Part shown: positions 24,443 through 32,396 of the stretch, piece after piece
Layout: every line of letters begins with the position of its first letter
Position numbering within the stretch: position 1 is the stretch's first letter
DNA from: Streptomyces goshikiensis
Lineage (GTDB): Bacteria > Actinomycetota > Actinomycetes > Streptomycetales > Streptomycetaceae
Direction of reading: 5' to 3'
DNA: 64,000 bases
NCBI RefSeq assembly: GCF_014650555.1
Contig: NZ_BMVE01000007.1
Span: forward strand, 1 to 64,000
Made by a program: the position numbers and the translations under genes
The notes under the pieces: generated by a model
Database searches by the model: none
What the model was told of the DNA's origin: nothing
The model's input: the letters and a program-made list of their open reading frames with translations, nothing else

Positions 24443-27403
24443 ATGACGGAGCGACCGATCCGCAAACGGCGCGTAATGTTCGAACGCGAGACCGAACTCG
24501 CCACCGTGGAAGAGGCGCTGGACCAGCTCACCGGCACCGGTGACGGAGACCCCGGCGGGGGCGGCGCCCTGCTCGCCTTCTCCGGCCCGGCCGGACTCGG
24601 CAAGACCACGCTCCTCGCCGAGGTCCGCCGCCGCGCCCACGCCCGCTCCTGCACCCTCCTCGCCGCCCGCGGCGGCGAACAGGAACAGAGCCAGCCCTTC
24701 CACGTCGCCCGCCAGCTCATCCAGCCCCAACTGGCCGGCCTCACCGAGCGGCAACTGCGCGCCACCCTCGGCAGCTGGTACGCCATCGTCGGCCCCGCCC
24801 TCGGCCTCTGCGCCCCCGAACAGGGCGCCCCGCCCGACCCGCAGGGCCTGCGCGACGGCCTCGACTGGGTGCTCACCCACCTCACCGTCCAGCGCGCCCC
24901 CGTCGTCCTCGTCCTCGACGACGCCCACTGGGCCGACCCCGAATCCCTCAGCTGGCTCGCCGCCTTCGCGCCGCGCGCCGAACACCTCCCGCTGCTGCTC
25001 GTCGTCGCCTACCGCCCCGACGAACTGCCCGCGCACGCCGAAGCCTTCCGTACGCTGCCCGGCCGGGCCGGACAGCGCCCGCTCACCCTCGCGCCGCTCA
25101 CCGCCGCCGCCGTCTCCACCCTGATCCGCGAGGCCGTCGGCGAGCACGCCGACGACGCCTTCTGCCGGGAGGCCTGGGCCGTCACCACCGGCAACCCCTT
25201 CGAGGCCGTCGAACTCACCGCCAAGGTCCGGGACAAGGGACTGGAGCCCACCTCGGCCAGCGCCCCGCAGCTGCGCGACCTCGTCGCCGCACAGCGCGGC
25301 AGCGGCCTAGTCGCCCGGCTGCACAGCCTCGGACCCTCCACCGTCCGCTTCGCCTGGGCCTGCGCGGTCCTCGGCACCGCCATCCCGCAGGACCTCGCCG
25401 CCCGCGTCGCCGGCCTCGGCACCGAGGAGGCCGTCGACTCCACCGCGCGGCTGCGCGACGCCCGCATCCTGGCGGGAGGCGCGGCTCCCACCCTCACCGT
25501 CACCCTCGCCCTCGTCCCGGAAGCCGAAGCCGACGCGCACGCCTACGGCCACCCCCACCACGACGGCGCCACCGGTGGGCACGCCGGGCCGCTGGAGTTC
25601 GTCCACCCCCTGATCGCCACCGCCCTCTACCGGTCCATCCCGGACGCCCTGCGCGTCGCCCTGCACGGCCAGGCCGCCGTGGCCGTCATCGACGCCGGAC
25701 TCGGCGCCTCCGCCGCCGCCCGCCACCTGCTGGAGACCCACCCCGAAAGCGACCCCTGGGTGGTACGGACCCTGCGCGAGGCCGCCGGCGAGAACCTCCG
25801 GGCCGGCGCCCCCGAAGCCGCCCGCCGCCAGCTCGCCCGCGCCCTGCGCGAACCACCGGACTTCGACGAACGCGCCGCCGTGCTCTACGAACTCGGCTGC
25901 GCCTCCCTGCTCACCGAGCCCGCGAACACCGTCAACCACCTCCGCGCCGCCCTCGCCGAGCCCTTCGACGACCCCGCCCTGCGCCAGGGCATCGTCATCC
26001 GGCTGGCCCAGGTCCTCGCCCACAGCGACCGCCTCGCCGAGGCCTCGGAATCCCTCGCGCGGGAGATCCCCTACACCCAGGACGTGCGCGCCCGGCTGCG
26101 CCTGCAGTCCGAGCAGTTCATGTGGGACGCCTTCAACGCCCGCGAGAGCGACTCCCCGGCCCGCTCGCGCCGGCTGGCCCGGCTCGCCGACCGGCTCATC
26201 GGGCGCGACCTCACCGAGCGGTACGTCATCGGCCTGCGCGCCTGGGACGCCTGCCTGCGCGGCGAATCCGTCGACACCGTCCTGCACCACGCCCGCCGCG
26301 CACTCGACGGCGGCCTCAGCTGGGCCCACGAGGACCGCGGGTTCGAGGTCCCCGTGCTGGCCGCCATGGTCCACATGTACGCCGACCGGCCCGGCCGCGC
26401 CGAGGAGCTCTTCGAGGCCGGCACCGCCGAGTTCGAACGGGAGGGCTGGCGCGGGGCGCACCTCTCCTTCGGCTACAGCCTGCGCGCGTACATCCGCTAC
26501 CGGCGCGGCCGCCTCGCCGAGGCCGAGGAACTCGCCCGGGCCGGGCTGAGGCTCGCCGAGCGCGTGGGGCGGCGCACTCCCGTCCACTGGTACGCCATCG
26601 CGATCCTCGCCACCACCCTGCTCGCCCGGGGCCGGGTCGACGAGGCCTGGGAACTGGCGCGGGACCACGAGTTCGGGGAGCCCTTCCCCTCCGCCGTCGT
26701 CTTCCCCGACTCCCAGACCGTCCACGCCGAACTGCTGCTCGCCCGGGGCCGGACGAAGGAGGCCGTCGACGAACTGGAGGCGGTGGACCGCAGGCTGACC
26801 CCGCGCGGCATCCAGAACCCCTCCTGGTGCCCGTGGCAGCTGCACCTGGCCCGGGCGGTCGCCGGCGACGACCCGGAGCGCGCCCGCGCCCTGGCCGCCG
26901 ACGCGGTCCGCCGGGCCCGCGCCTTCGGCGCCCCGTCCGGCATCGGCCAGGCGCTCCGCGTCGCGGCCGAGGTCGCCGCCCCCGGCGCCCGCGCCGCGCT
27001 GCTGACGGAGGCGGTGGAACTGCTGTCGGCCTCCCCGGCCGGATACGAGCTGGCCCGCGCCCTGACCGCGCTGGGTACCGAGAGCCGGGACACGGAGCTG
27101 CTCGCCCGGGCGGTGGCCATGGCCCGGGAGTGCGGGGCCGACGGCCTCGTGGCGCGAGCGACCGAGGCCCTGCTGAGGCTGGGCGGCGCCCCGCCGCGCG
27201 GCAGCGACTGGCAGGGCGCCCTCACCGAGGAGGAACGGCGCCTGGCCGAACGGGCGCGCGACGGCGACCCGATGAGGACGGAGCCCGAACGGTCCCTGCT
27301 GTCGGCGGTGTGCCGCAAGCTGGGCACGGACCTGACCGGCCTCGCGGAGGCGCTCAACGCTTCCGCCGCCTCTGCCGCCTCCGCCGCCGTCAGCCGAGCC
27401 TGA
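24443..27403 (+). CDS. LAL-type (LuxR-like) ATPase regulator with degenerate C-terminal HTH
   Basis: 986 aa from ATG 24443. The N-terminal STAND/AAA-type ATPase has Walker A FSGPAGLGKTTLLAE (about residue 48), Walker B VVLVLDDAHWADPESL (about 153) and LLVVAYRPDE; the middle (about 400-890) is TPR-like, all helical. The C-terminus starts and ends like a LuxR HTH (LTEEERRLAERARDG ... CRKLGTDL), but the NREIAxxLxxSxxTVxxHL core is replaced by a short DPMRTEPERSLLSAV, so it probably cannot bind DNA in the usual way. Family members act as large ATP-dependent activators, often of secondary metabolism. It could be a relic or a signal integrator without DNA binding. Convergent with the FAD monooxygenase. 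Confidence 0.87.
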   Translation: MTERPIRKRRVMFERETELATVEEALDQLTGTGDGDPGGGGALLAFSGPAGLGKTTLLAEVRRRAHARSCTLLAARGGEQEQSQPFHVARQLIQPQLAGLTERQLRATLGSWYAIVGPALGLCAPEQGAPPDPQGLRDGLDWVLTHLTVQRAPVVLVLDDAHWADPESLSWLAAFAPRAEHLPLLLVVAYRPDELPAHAEAFRTLPGRAGQRPLTLAPLTAAAVSTLIREAVGEHADDAFCREAWAVTTGNPFEAVELTAKVRDKGLEPTSASAPQLRDLVAAQRGSGLVARLHSLGPSTVRFAWACAVLGTAIPQDLAARVAGLGTEEAVDSTARLRDARILAGGAAPTLTVTLALVPEAEADAHAYGHPHHDGATGGHAGPLEFVHPLIATALYRSIPDALRVALHGQAAVAVIDAGLGASAAARHLLETHPESDPWVVRTLREAAGENLRAGAPEAARRQLARALREPPDFDERAAVLYELGCASLLTEPANTVNHLRAALAEPFDDPALRQGIVIRLAQVLAHSDRLAEASESLAREIPYTQDVRARLRLQSEQFMWDAFNARESDSPARSRRLARLADRLIGRDLTERYVIGLRAWDACLRGESVDTVLHHARRALDGGLSWAHEDRGFEVPVLAAMVHMYADRPGRAEELFEAGTAEFEREGWRGAHLSFGYSLRAYIRYRRGRLAEAEELARAGLRLAERVGRRTPVHWYAIAILATTLLARGRVDEAWELARDHEFGEPFPSAVVFPDSQTVHAELLLARGRTKEAVDELEAVDRRLTPRGIQNPSWCPWQLHLARAVAGDDPERARALAADAVRRARAFGAPSGIGQALRVAAEVAAPGARAALLTEAVELLSASPAGYELARALTALGTESRDTELLARAVAMARECGADGLVARATEALLRLGGAPPRGSDWQGALTEEERRLAERARDGDPMRTEPERSLLSAVCRKLGTDLTGLAEALNASAASAASAAVSRA

Positions 27404-27439
27404 GCCGCCCTCGGCCGCGCCGCTCCCGAACCCGGCGGG

Positions 27440-28846
27440 TTACGGGAGGATCCCGGCGATCGCCTCGCGCTCGGCGGGGCGCAGCGGCGGCCCGGTCAGC
27501 TGCTCCCGGCGCGGCCCCAGGACCGCCGCCAGCAGCACCGGCGGGGTGAACAGCCGGGCGGCGGTGCGCTCCAGGGTCACGACATCGGTGACGGCGCGGG
27601 CGACCCGCCCGTTTCCGGTGCTCGTCAGCAGCAGCCGGCGCACGTAGGCCGCGCCGATCCGCTCGGTCAGCGTCGGGCCGTCCTCCGTCGCGCCCGGGTA
27701 GAACACGTCGTTGCCGGTGGACAGGGCCCAGGCGGCGCCGACCGGCCCGGCGACGGCCTTCTGCGCGCGGGCGCCGAGCCCAGGCGCCGACCAGCCCAGC
27801 GCGCGGACGGTGTCCCGCAGCCCGACGGCGCTCTGCGCGGCCACCGCCATGCCGTGCCCGTACACCGGGTTGTAGGCGGCGGCCGCGTCCCCGAGGACGA
27901 CGAACCGCTCGGGGAGCCGGGCCCGCTCGTAGGCGTGCCGGCGGTTGACGGTCGTACGGGTGACCGCGACGTCCGTCAGCGGCTCCGTCCCGGATATCAG
28001 CTCCCCGACGATCGGATGCCGCACCGACCGGGCGAACGCCTCGAAGAGTTCCGGGTCCTTGGTCGGCTCGCCGCCCCGGGTCCCGGAGAGCGTGACGAGC
28101 CAGCGGTCGCCCTCGATCGGCACCAGCGTCGAGGACCGGCCCGGACCTGCCTCCCGCGGATCGGCCTGGACGTTCACGATCACGGGGAAGGTGTTCCCGA
28201 GGTCCTTCGGCGCCCGGAAGACCCGGCTCGCGTACACGAGACCGGGGTCGACCGTCCGTACCGCGGCGGCCGGCAGGCCGAACTCCCGCAGCCAGGCGGG
28301 CGTACGGGAGGACCGCCCGGAAGCGTCGACCACCAGCCCGGCGGCGAGGACCCGCTCCACCCCGTCGGCGCCGCGCACCCGGACCCCGGTGACACGGCGG
28401 GCGTCGCCCTCCAGGCCCAGCACCTCGGTGCGGTCGGAGACGGTGACACGTGGCAGCGCCCGTACGGAACGGCGGACGTGCCAGTCGAGCAGGTCCCGCC
28501 CGGCGAGCACGACGTAGTGCGACGGCTCCGCCCAGCGGCGGAACCAGCCGGCGGGCGAGAAGCCCACCATGTTGGTCGGGAGCGCGATCCGGTGTCCGCC
28601 GTCGGCCAGCAGCCGCCCCACCGTGCCCGGCAGCAGCGCGTCGATGGCCCGCGCCCCGCCGGACCACAGCAGGTGCGCGTGCCGGGCCTGCGGCAGCCCC
28701 TTGCGCGGCCCGGGTCCCTCGGGCAGCACGTCGCGCTCGACGACCACCACGTCGGCGGACTCGGCGAGCGCCGCGGCGGCGAGCATGCCCGCCAGGCTGC
28801 CTCCGATGACGACAGCCGTGCGCGGGCCGGACGGCGTATCGCTCAT
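27440..28846 (-). CDS. FAD-dependent monooxygenase (geranylgeranyl-reductase-like)
   Basis: 468 aa from ATG 28846. The Rossmann FAD site is AVVIGGSLAGMLAAAALAESADVVVVERD (residues about 10-38, Gly pattern GGSLAG); a second FAD motif, GDAAAAYNPVYGHGMAVAAQSA, lies near 320. The segment KGLPQARHAHLLWSGGARAID (about 49-69) is typical of the group that includes epoxidases and halogenase-like hydroxylases. The substrate is unknown. It is the last gene of a four-gene operon; its ATG overlaps the stop of the membrane protein by four bases (ATGA), so it is translated with it. The oxidised substrate is therefore probably membrane-associated or linked to the signal sensed by this cassette. Confidence 0.87.
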   Translation of the reverse strand: MSDTPSGPRTAVVIGGSLAGMLAAAALAESADVVVVERDVLPEGPGPRKGLPQARHAHLLWSGGARAIDALLPGTVGRLLADGGHRIALPTNMVGFSPAGWFRRWAEPSHYVVLAGRDLLDWHVRRSVRALPRVTVSDRTEVLGLEGDARRVTGVRVRGADGVERVLAAGLVVDASGRSSRTPAWLREFGLPAAAVRTVDPGLVYASRVFRAPKDLGNTFPVIVNVQADPREAGPGRSSTLVPIEGDRWLVTLSGTRGGEPTKDPELFEAFARSVRHPIVGELISGTEPLTDVAVTRTTVNRRHAYERARLPERFVVLGDAAAAYNPVYGHGMAVAAQSAVGLRDTVRALGWSAPGLGARAQKAVAGPVGAAWALSTGNDVFYPGATEDGPTLTERIGAAYVRRLLLTSTGNGRVARAVTDVVTLERTAARLFTPPVLLAAVLGPRREQLTGPPLRPAEREAIAGILP

Positions 28847-30060
28847 GAGGTCACGCTCTCTGGACGGTCGGCCGGCCCGTAGCGGGCGCGGTGGGCAAGG
28901 ACGGCGGGGGAGCGGCGCAGGGCCCTGGACACGGCGACCAGGTCCGGGGAACGCATCCCGCCGGGGGCGCCGGTCAGGAGGGTGGCCGCGTCCCCGGCCT
29001 CCGGCTCGGGGGCGAACTCGTCGCCGAGGCGCAGCCGGTGGATCGCGGCGATCACCGCGACCGCGTCGGCCGTGGCGGCCGCCCGCGCCGGGCTCTCGCC
29101 GCGCCCGGTGGCCTCGCCGAGCGCGCGCAGGCGCACCTCGGGGTCCATGTAGGGCTGGAGGCGCAGGAGTCCGTCGCTGATCCGGGTCCTGCGCTGGACC
29201 AGGCGCCGGCTCATGGGGGCCCGCCGCGACAGCCGGATCGTCCCCGTGTCGAGGACGGCCAGCTCCTTCACGAACGGTCCGAGGGAGCGGTACTGCCGGT
29301 AGTCCATGCAGAACCCCTGCACCGCCTCGCCGGCGTGCGGGAGGATGAACCCGACGGCGACGAAGAGCGCGCAGACCGACGCGAGCGGCGGGGCGACGTA
29401 CGTGCTGAGCCAGTCCAGGTCGTTGCCGGCCCAGCGGCTCACGACCGCGATGAGCTTCACGGTGTCGTAGGCGAGGTTCAGGATGAACCCGATGACCAGC
29501 AGCACCAGGCCGGCGCGCAGCCAGCCCGACACCTGGCGCAGCCAGGTCCAGGTGACCACCGAGGTGATCGCGCAGGCCGTGGTGTGGGCCAGCAGGTAGA
29601 GCAGGATGTGCTCGCGCATCCAGGGCGTGTTGGCGTAGTAGGTGTCCAGGTCCCGCAGCCGTTCGACGGGTACGTCGGCGAACGCGAAGGTGACCCAGAG
29701 GCCGGCGACGACCGCGGAGTAGATGACGCCGATCGTCCACGTGGTCCGCCGCACGCGCCGGGGATCGCCGCCGCGCCAGTGGATGATCATCACCAGACAG
29801 GCGGCGCAGAACAGCGTGAGCACCGTGTAGACCACCGGCGCCGCGAAGTTGCTGATCCCGCTGCCGCGGTTGATCGCCGCGATGGTCTCGGGGCGGCCGA
29901 AGTAGAACACGGCGGAACCCAGGAGCAGCAGACCGCCGACGTTGCGCACGTTGGGGTCGTTGCGCCAGAACCTCATCATCACCGGAAGCCGGATGACGAA
30001 GGCCAGGGTGAGGATCGCCGCCGGGATGAAATAGGGGATGTAGTACTTGTCCGAGGTCAC
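28843..30060 (-). CDS. MAB_1171c-type multi-spanning membrane protein
   Basis: 405 aa from GTG 30060, three bases after the metallopeptidase stop; the longer frame upstream only shadows that gene. The N-terminal two thirds contain about seven hydrophobic segments (YFIPAAILTLAFVIRLP, NVGGLLLLGSAVFYFG, APVVYTVLTLFCAACLVMII, TIGVIYSAVVAGLWVTFAF, ILLYLLAHTTACAITSVVTW, AGLVLLVIGFILNLAYD and VCALFVAVGFILP). The C-terminal 130 residues are soluble, with DGLLRLQPYMDPEVRLRA. Proteins of this kind are annotated as putative transporters, but function is undescribed. The conserved Arg-rich RRTRISDGLL segment faces the cytosol. It is coupled both to the metallopeptidase upstream and to the FAD monooxygenase downstream. 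Confidence 0.82.
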   Translation of the reverse strand: MTSDKYYIPYFIPAAILTLAFVIRLPVMMRFWRNDPNVRNVGGLLLLGSAVFYFGRPETIAAINRGSGISNFAAPVVYTVLTLFCAACLVMIIHWRGGDPRRVRRTTWTIGVIYSAVVAGLWVTFAFADVPVERLRDLDTYYANTPWMREHILLYLLAHTTACAITSVVTWTWLRQVSGWLRAGLVLLVIGFILNLAYDTVKLIAVVSRWAGNDLDWLSTYVAPPLASVCALFVAVGFILPHAGEAVQGFCMDYRQYRSLGPFVKELAVLDTGTIRLSRRAPMSRRLVQRRTRISDGLLRLQPYMDPEVRLRALGEATGRGESPARAAATADAVAVIAAIHRLRLGDEFAPEPEAGDAATLLTGAPGGMRSPDLVAVSRALRRSPAVLAHRARYGPADRPESVTS

Positions 30061-30062
30061 CG

Positions 30063-30626
30063 TCAGCCGTTCGGTCCGCGATAGCCGAGTGTGTTGCCGA
30101 TGCGGCCGGCCACGCCGCCGCGCCGGGCCGGGCCGGTGGCGGCGTCGTCGCCGGCCAGCCAGGCCCGGCACCGGTCGCCGAGGAGCAGGCCGAAGGTCTC
30201 GGCCTCGATCTCGTGGGCGTCCTCGTGGTGCGAGCGCGCGGCGACGGCGGCGTACGTCAGGTCGCTCCCGCCCGGCAGGGACCGGGCCGCCGCGGCGGCG
30301 CCGGGGCCGCGGGGGGCCGAGTGGCCCGCCTGCATGTGCCACAACTCGTGCCCGAGGATGACGAGTTGGTGGTCAGGGGTGGTGAACTTCTCCACGACGA
30401 CGATGTCGTAGTCCTCCATGTTCAGCCACAGGCCCGAGGTGGTCAGCTGGGTGGGGAAGCGCTCGAAGCGCAGGATGATGGGGCGTCCGCCGCGCCGCGC
30501 GCTCATCGCGTCGCACAGCCGGCGGAACAGGGCGTGCGGTTCGACGGGCGCTTCGAGCTCGCGATCGAGGTCGAGGGCGGACGTCAGTGCGGCGCACAGC
30601 TTGCGCATGGAGCGGGCGACGCTCAC
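30063..30626 (-). CDS. ImmA/IrrE-like zinc metallopeptidase (toxin-component family)
   Basis: 187 aa from GTG 30626, overlapping the regulator's stop by four bases (GTGA). It carries H93-E-L-W-H97 (LGHELWHMQAGH), the zinc-binding active site, and a downstream Glu in HEIEAETFGLLLGDR (about 139-152) as probable third ligand. These features match ImmA/IrrE peptidases, which cut a partner XRE regulator; databases often name the actinobacterial group toxin component. The upstream XRE protein is the likely substrate, so the pair may work as a sensor in which cleavage releases repression. No signal peptide. Activity and target are inference. Confidence 0.85.
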   Translation of the reverse strand: MSVARSMRKLCAALTSALDLDRELEAPVEPHALFRRLCDAMSARRGGRPIILRFERFPTQLTTSGLWLNMEDYDIVVVEKFTTPDHQLVILGHELWHMQAGHSAPRGPGAAAAARSLPGGSDLTYAAVAARSHHEDAHEIEAETFGLLLGDRCRAWLAGDDAATGPARRGGVAGRIGNTLGYRGPNG

Positions 30627-31234
30627 GAAGCCCCCTCGGACGACAGAATTCCGGTGATCATGCCGAGCAGCAGTGTCTCCTGTGTACGGGTGAGGGGCTT
30701 GCCCGGGGTGGTGTTGCGGGTGGAGAGGGAGACGAGCCCGTACCGGCCTACGAGTTCGGCCATCATGTCACCCCCGGAAACGTGGTCGAGGGACCGGAGC
30801 ACCGGCTGGAGGGCCCGGCTCACCGCCTGCGCCGGGGTGTCGGTGAGGAAACCGGGGTCGCGGCCGAAGAACGCGGCGATGCGCAGGAGTTCCGCTTCCG
30901 ATGGCTGGTTCCCCGCCCTGCCGGCGACGAGGTCGGTGATGACGCGGGGGGCGGCGCCGATCGCCTCGGCGATGTCGGCGGCCCGGTACGGGTGCCCGGC
31001 CGCGTCGCGGGAGCGCGCGCAGAGGAACGCGGCCCGCCGGCGTGCGGTCTCCCCGGGGGCGGCCTCGGCGGTGTCCTCGCCGCGCAGCAATCCGGCCACG
31101 ACCTCGGGGGGAACCCCGGTCCTGGCCGCGAGGTCTTCGACGTCGAGCATCTCGGCCGCGGTGAGTTGCCTCTCCTCGGCGAGCGCCCGGATCTGAGCGA
31201 GCGTCACGGCGAGGGAAGGAACAGACTCGATCAT
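30623..31234 (-). CDS. XRE-family regulator paired with a metallopeptidase
   Basis: 203 aa from ATG 31234, with AGGAAG nine bases upstream. Two helix-turn-helix-like units appear: MLDVEDLAARTGVPPEVVAGLLRGE (about 30-55) and ADIAEAIGAAPRVITDLVAGRAGNQPSEAELLRIAAFFGRDPGFL (about 84-128). The latter, with the FFGRDPGFL close, is the usual Cro/C1-type domain of ImmA-linked regulators. The C-terminal 70 residues (VSRALQPVLRSLDHVSGGDMMAEL, LTRTQETLLLGMITGIL) may be a dimer or effector domain. First gene of the four-gene operon. An AT-rich stretch at 31290-31350 is the probable promoter. Confidence 0.85.
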   Translation of the reverse strand: MIESVPSLAVTLAQIRALAEERQLTAAEMLDVEDLAARTGVPPEVVAGLLRGEDTAEAAPGETARRRAAFLCARSRDAAGHPYRAADIAEAIGAAPRVITDLVAGRAGNQPSEAELLRIAAFFGRDPGFLTDTPAQAVSRALQPVLRSLDHVSGGDMMAELVGRYGLVSLSTRNTTPGKPLTRTQETLLLGMITGILSSEGAS

Positions 31235-31834
31235 CTGCCTGCGCTTCCTGTGTCTGAGGGCAACCACTGGGGCGTGCGCGCGCCTGCGCCAAGCCTAGGG
31301 TCCCGAAAATACAAGATCCATATTGAGCCAACGATTGTTGTCGAATCGAAAGCGACCCCTCGCCGCCGGCGCCGGCCGGTACCGGGTGGGGGAGGGGCCC
31401 GGACGTGGACCGCGTGGTCGGCCGCGGCGCCCCCCGGCCGGAGGCCGGCCCGGAGCCGCGCGAGCCGCGCGGGAGGCCGGGCCCGGGCGATCCGGTGGCC
31501 GCGCCGGGCCGAGCCGGGGGTCAGGCCGGAGGTCGGGTCGGGTCGAAGGTGGGGCCGGGCCAGAGGGGCCGGCGTCGGGTCGGGGTCGGGCTGGGGCGAG
31601 CAGGGGTCGGGGCGGGGCGAGCCGGGGGCCGGTGTCGGGGTTCGGGTCGGGGTGGGCGGGGCGCTGGGTCGGGGGCGGGTGGGACGGGCGCGGGGGCGGG
31701 ATCCGGGGCGCGGGTCGGGGGCGGGCCGCGGGGGCGGAGCGGGGTCGGGCGGCGGCCGCCTCGGGGGACGGGGAAGCGGGTGGGGTTGAGGGGGGTAGCG
31801 CCGGGGAAGGGGCTCGGGCACGTACCATGGCGGC
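31235..31834. other. 600-base intergenic region: AT-rich promoter plus G-rich repeats
   Basis: No convincing gene is present; both strands give only low-complexity frames. Bases 31290-31350 are the AT-richest part (AAATACAAGATCCATATTG) and probably hold the promoter of the XRE operon. From about 31500 to 31800 the plus strand is a run of degenerate GGGTCGGG, GGGGCGGGG and GGCCGGG units with hardly any pyrimidine runs, capable of forming several G-quadruplexes. The 166-aa gene begins right after it, so the run lies in or near its promoter or leader. Confidence 0.6.
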
Positions 31835-32335
31835 ATGTCCTTCCTCCGCCGCCACCGCGCCGCCACACCCGCCGGCCCGGACTTCGACGTCCTGGCCATG
31901 GACCCGGGGGACTGGCCGGGCAATCTCGGGGCCGGGCTGCTCCCCGCCCCCGACGGCAGCTGCCAGGGCGTCTTCCTCCGCTACGACCTCTTCGGCGGAC
32001 GCGGACCCGCGATGATCATCGGGAACCTCCCCGAGGGCTCCCCCGCCCGGGACCTCGCCGACGGCCAGGTCCCCTTCGAGGTGGCCCAGCTCCTCGACGC
32101 CCTGGAGAACGACGAGGACGTCGAGGTCACCGGCATCGAGGACTGCCCCGTCATGCAGGGCGACAACCTCCTCATCGTCCGGAAGGTCAAGCTCTCCGAG
32201 GGCCGGATCAGCTGCGTGCAGTTCGACCGCAGTGACAACGTCCTGGTCACCATCGCCAGCTGGGACCGGCCCATCACGGACGACCTGTACGCCCTGCTGA
32301 AGCCGCTCCCGGCCGAGCTCTTCCAGCAGGGCTGA
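31835..32335 (+). CDS. conserved hypothetical protein, 166 aa
   Basis: A soluble acidic protein from ATG 31835. I do not recognise a named family. The chain has a short basic start (SFLRRHRAA), then a mixed domain with FDVLAMDPGDWPGNLGAGLL, GVFLRYDLFGGRGPAMIIGNL, and a close of LVTIASWDRPITDDLYALLKPLP. The VPFEVAQLLDALENDEDVEVTGIEDCP segment is strongly acidic. It lacks a signal peptide and hydrophobic helices. Upstream is the G-rich stretch; downstream it is convergent with the KstD-like gene (61-base gap containing a GCCCGGCCCGGGC stem). Coding is clear from codon use. Confidence 0.8.
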   Translation: MSFLRRHRAATPAGPDFDVLAMDPGDWPGNLGAGLLPAPDGSCQGVFLRYDLFGGRGPAMIIGNLPEGSPARDLADGQVPFEVAQLLDALENDEDVEVTGIEDCPVMQGDNLLIVRKVKLSEGRISCVQFDRSDNVLVTIASWDRPITDDLYALLKPLPAELFQQG

Positions 32336-32396
32336 GCCCGGCCCGGGCGGCGGCCCGGACGGCGCTCCGGGCCCCCGGGGTGAGCTACGCGTCCGG

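Noticed and set aside
30063..31234. A classical type II toxin-antitoxin pair
   Set aside because: The names in databases suggest it, but the HELWH motif indicates an ImmA/IrrE-like peptidase and the pair is embedded in a longer operon; toxicity is not supported.
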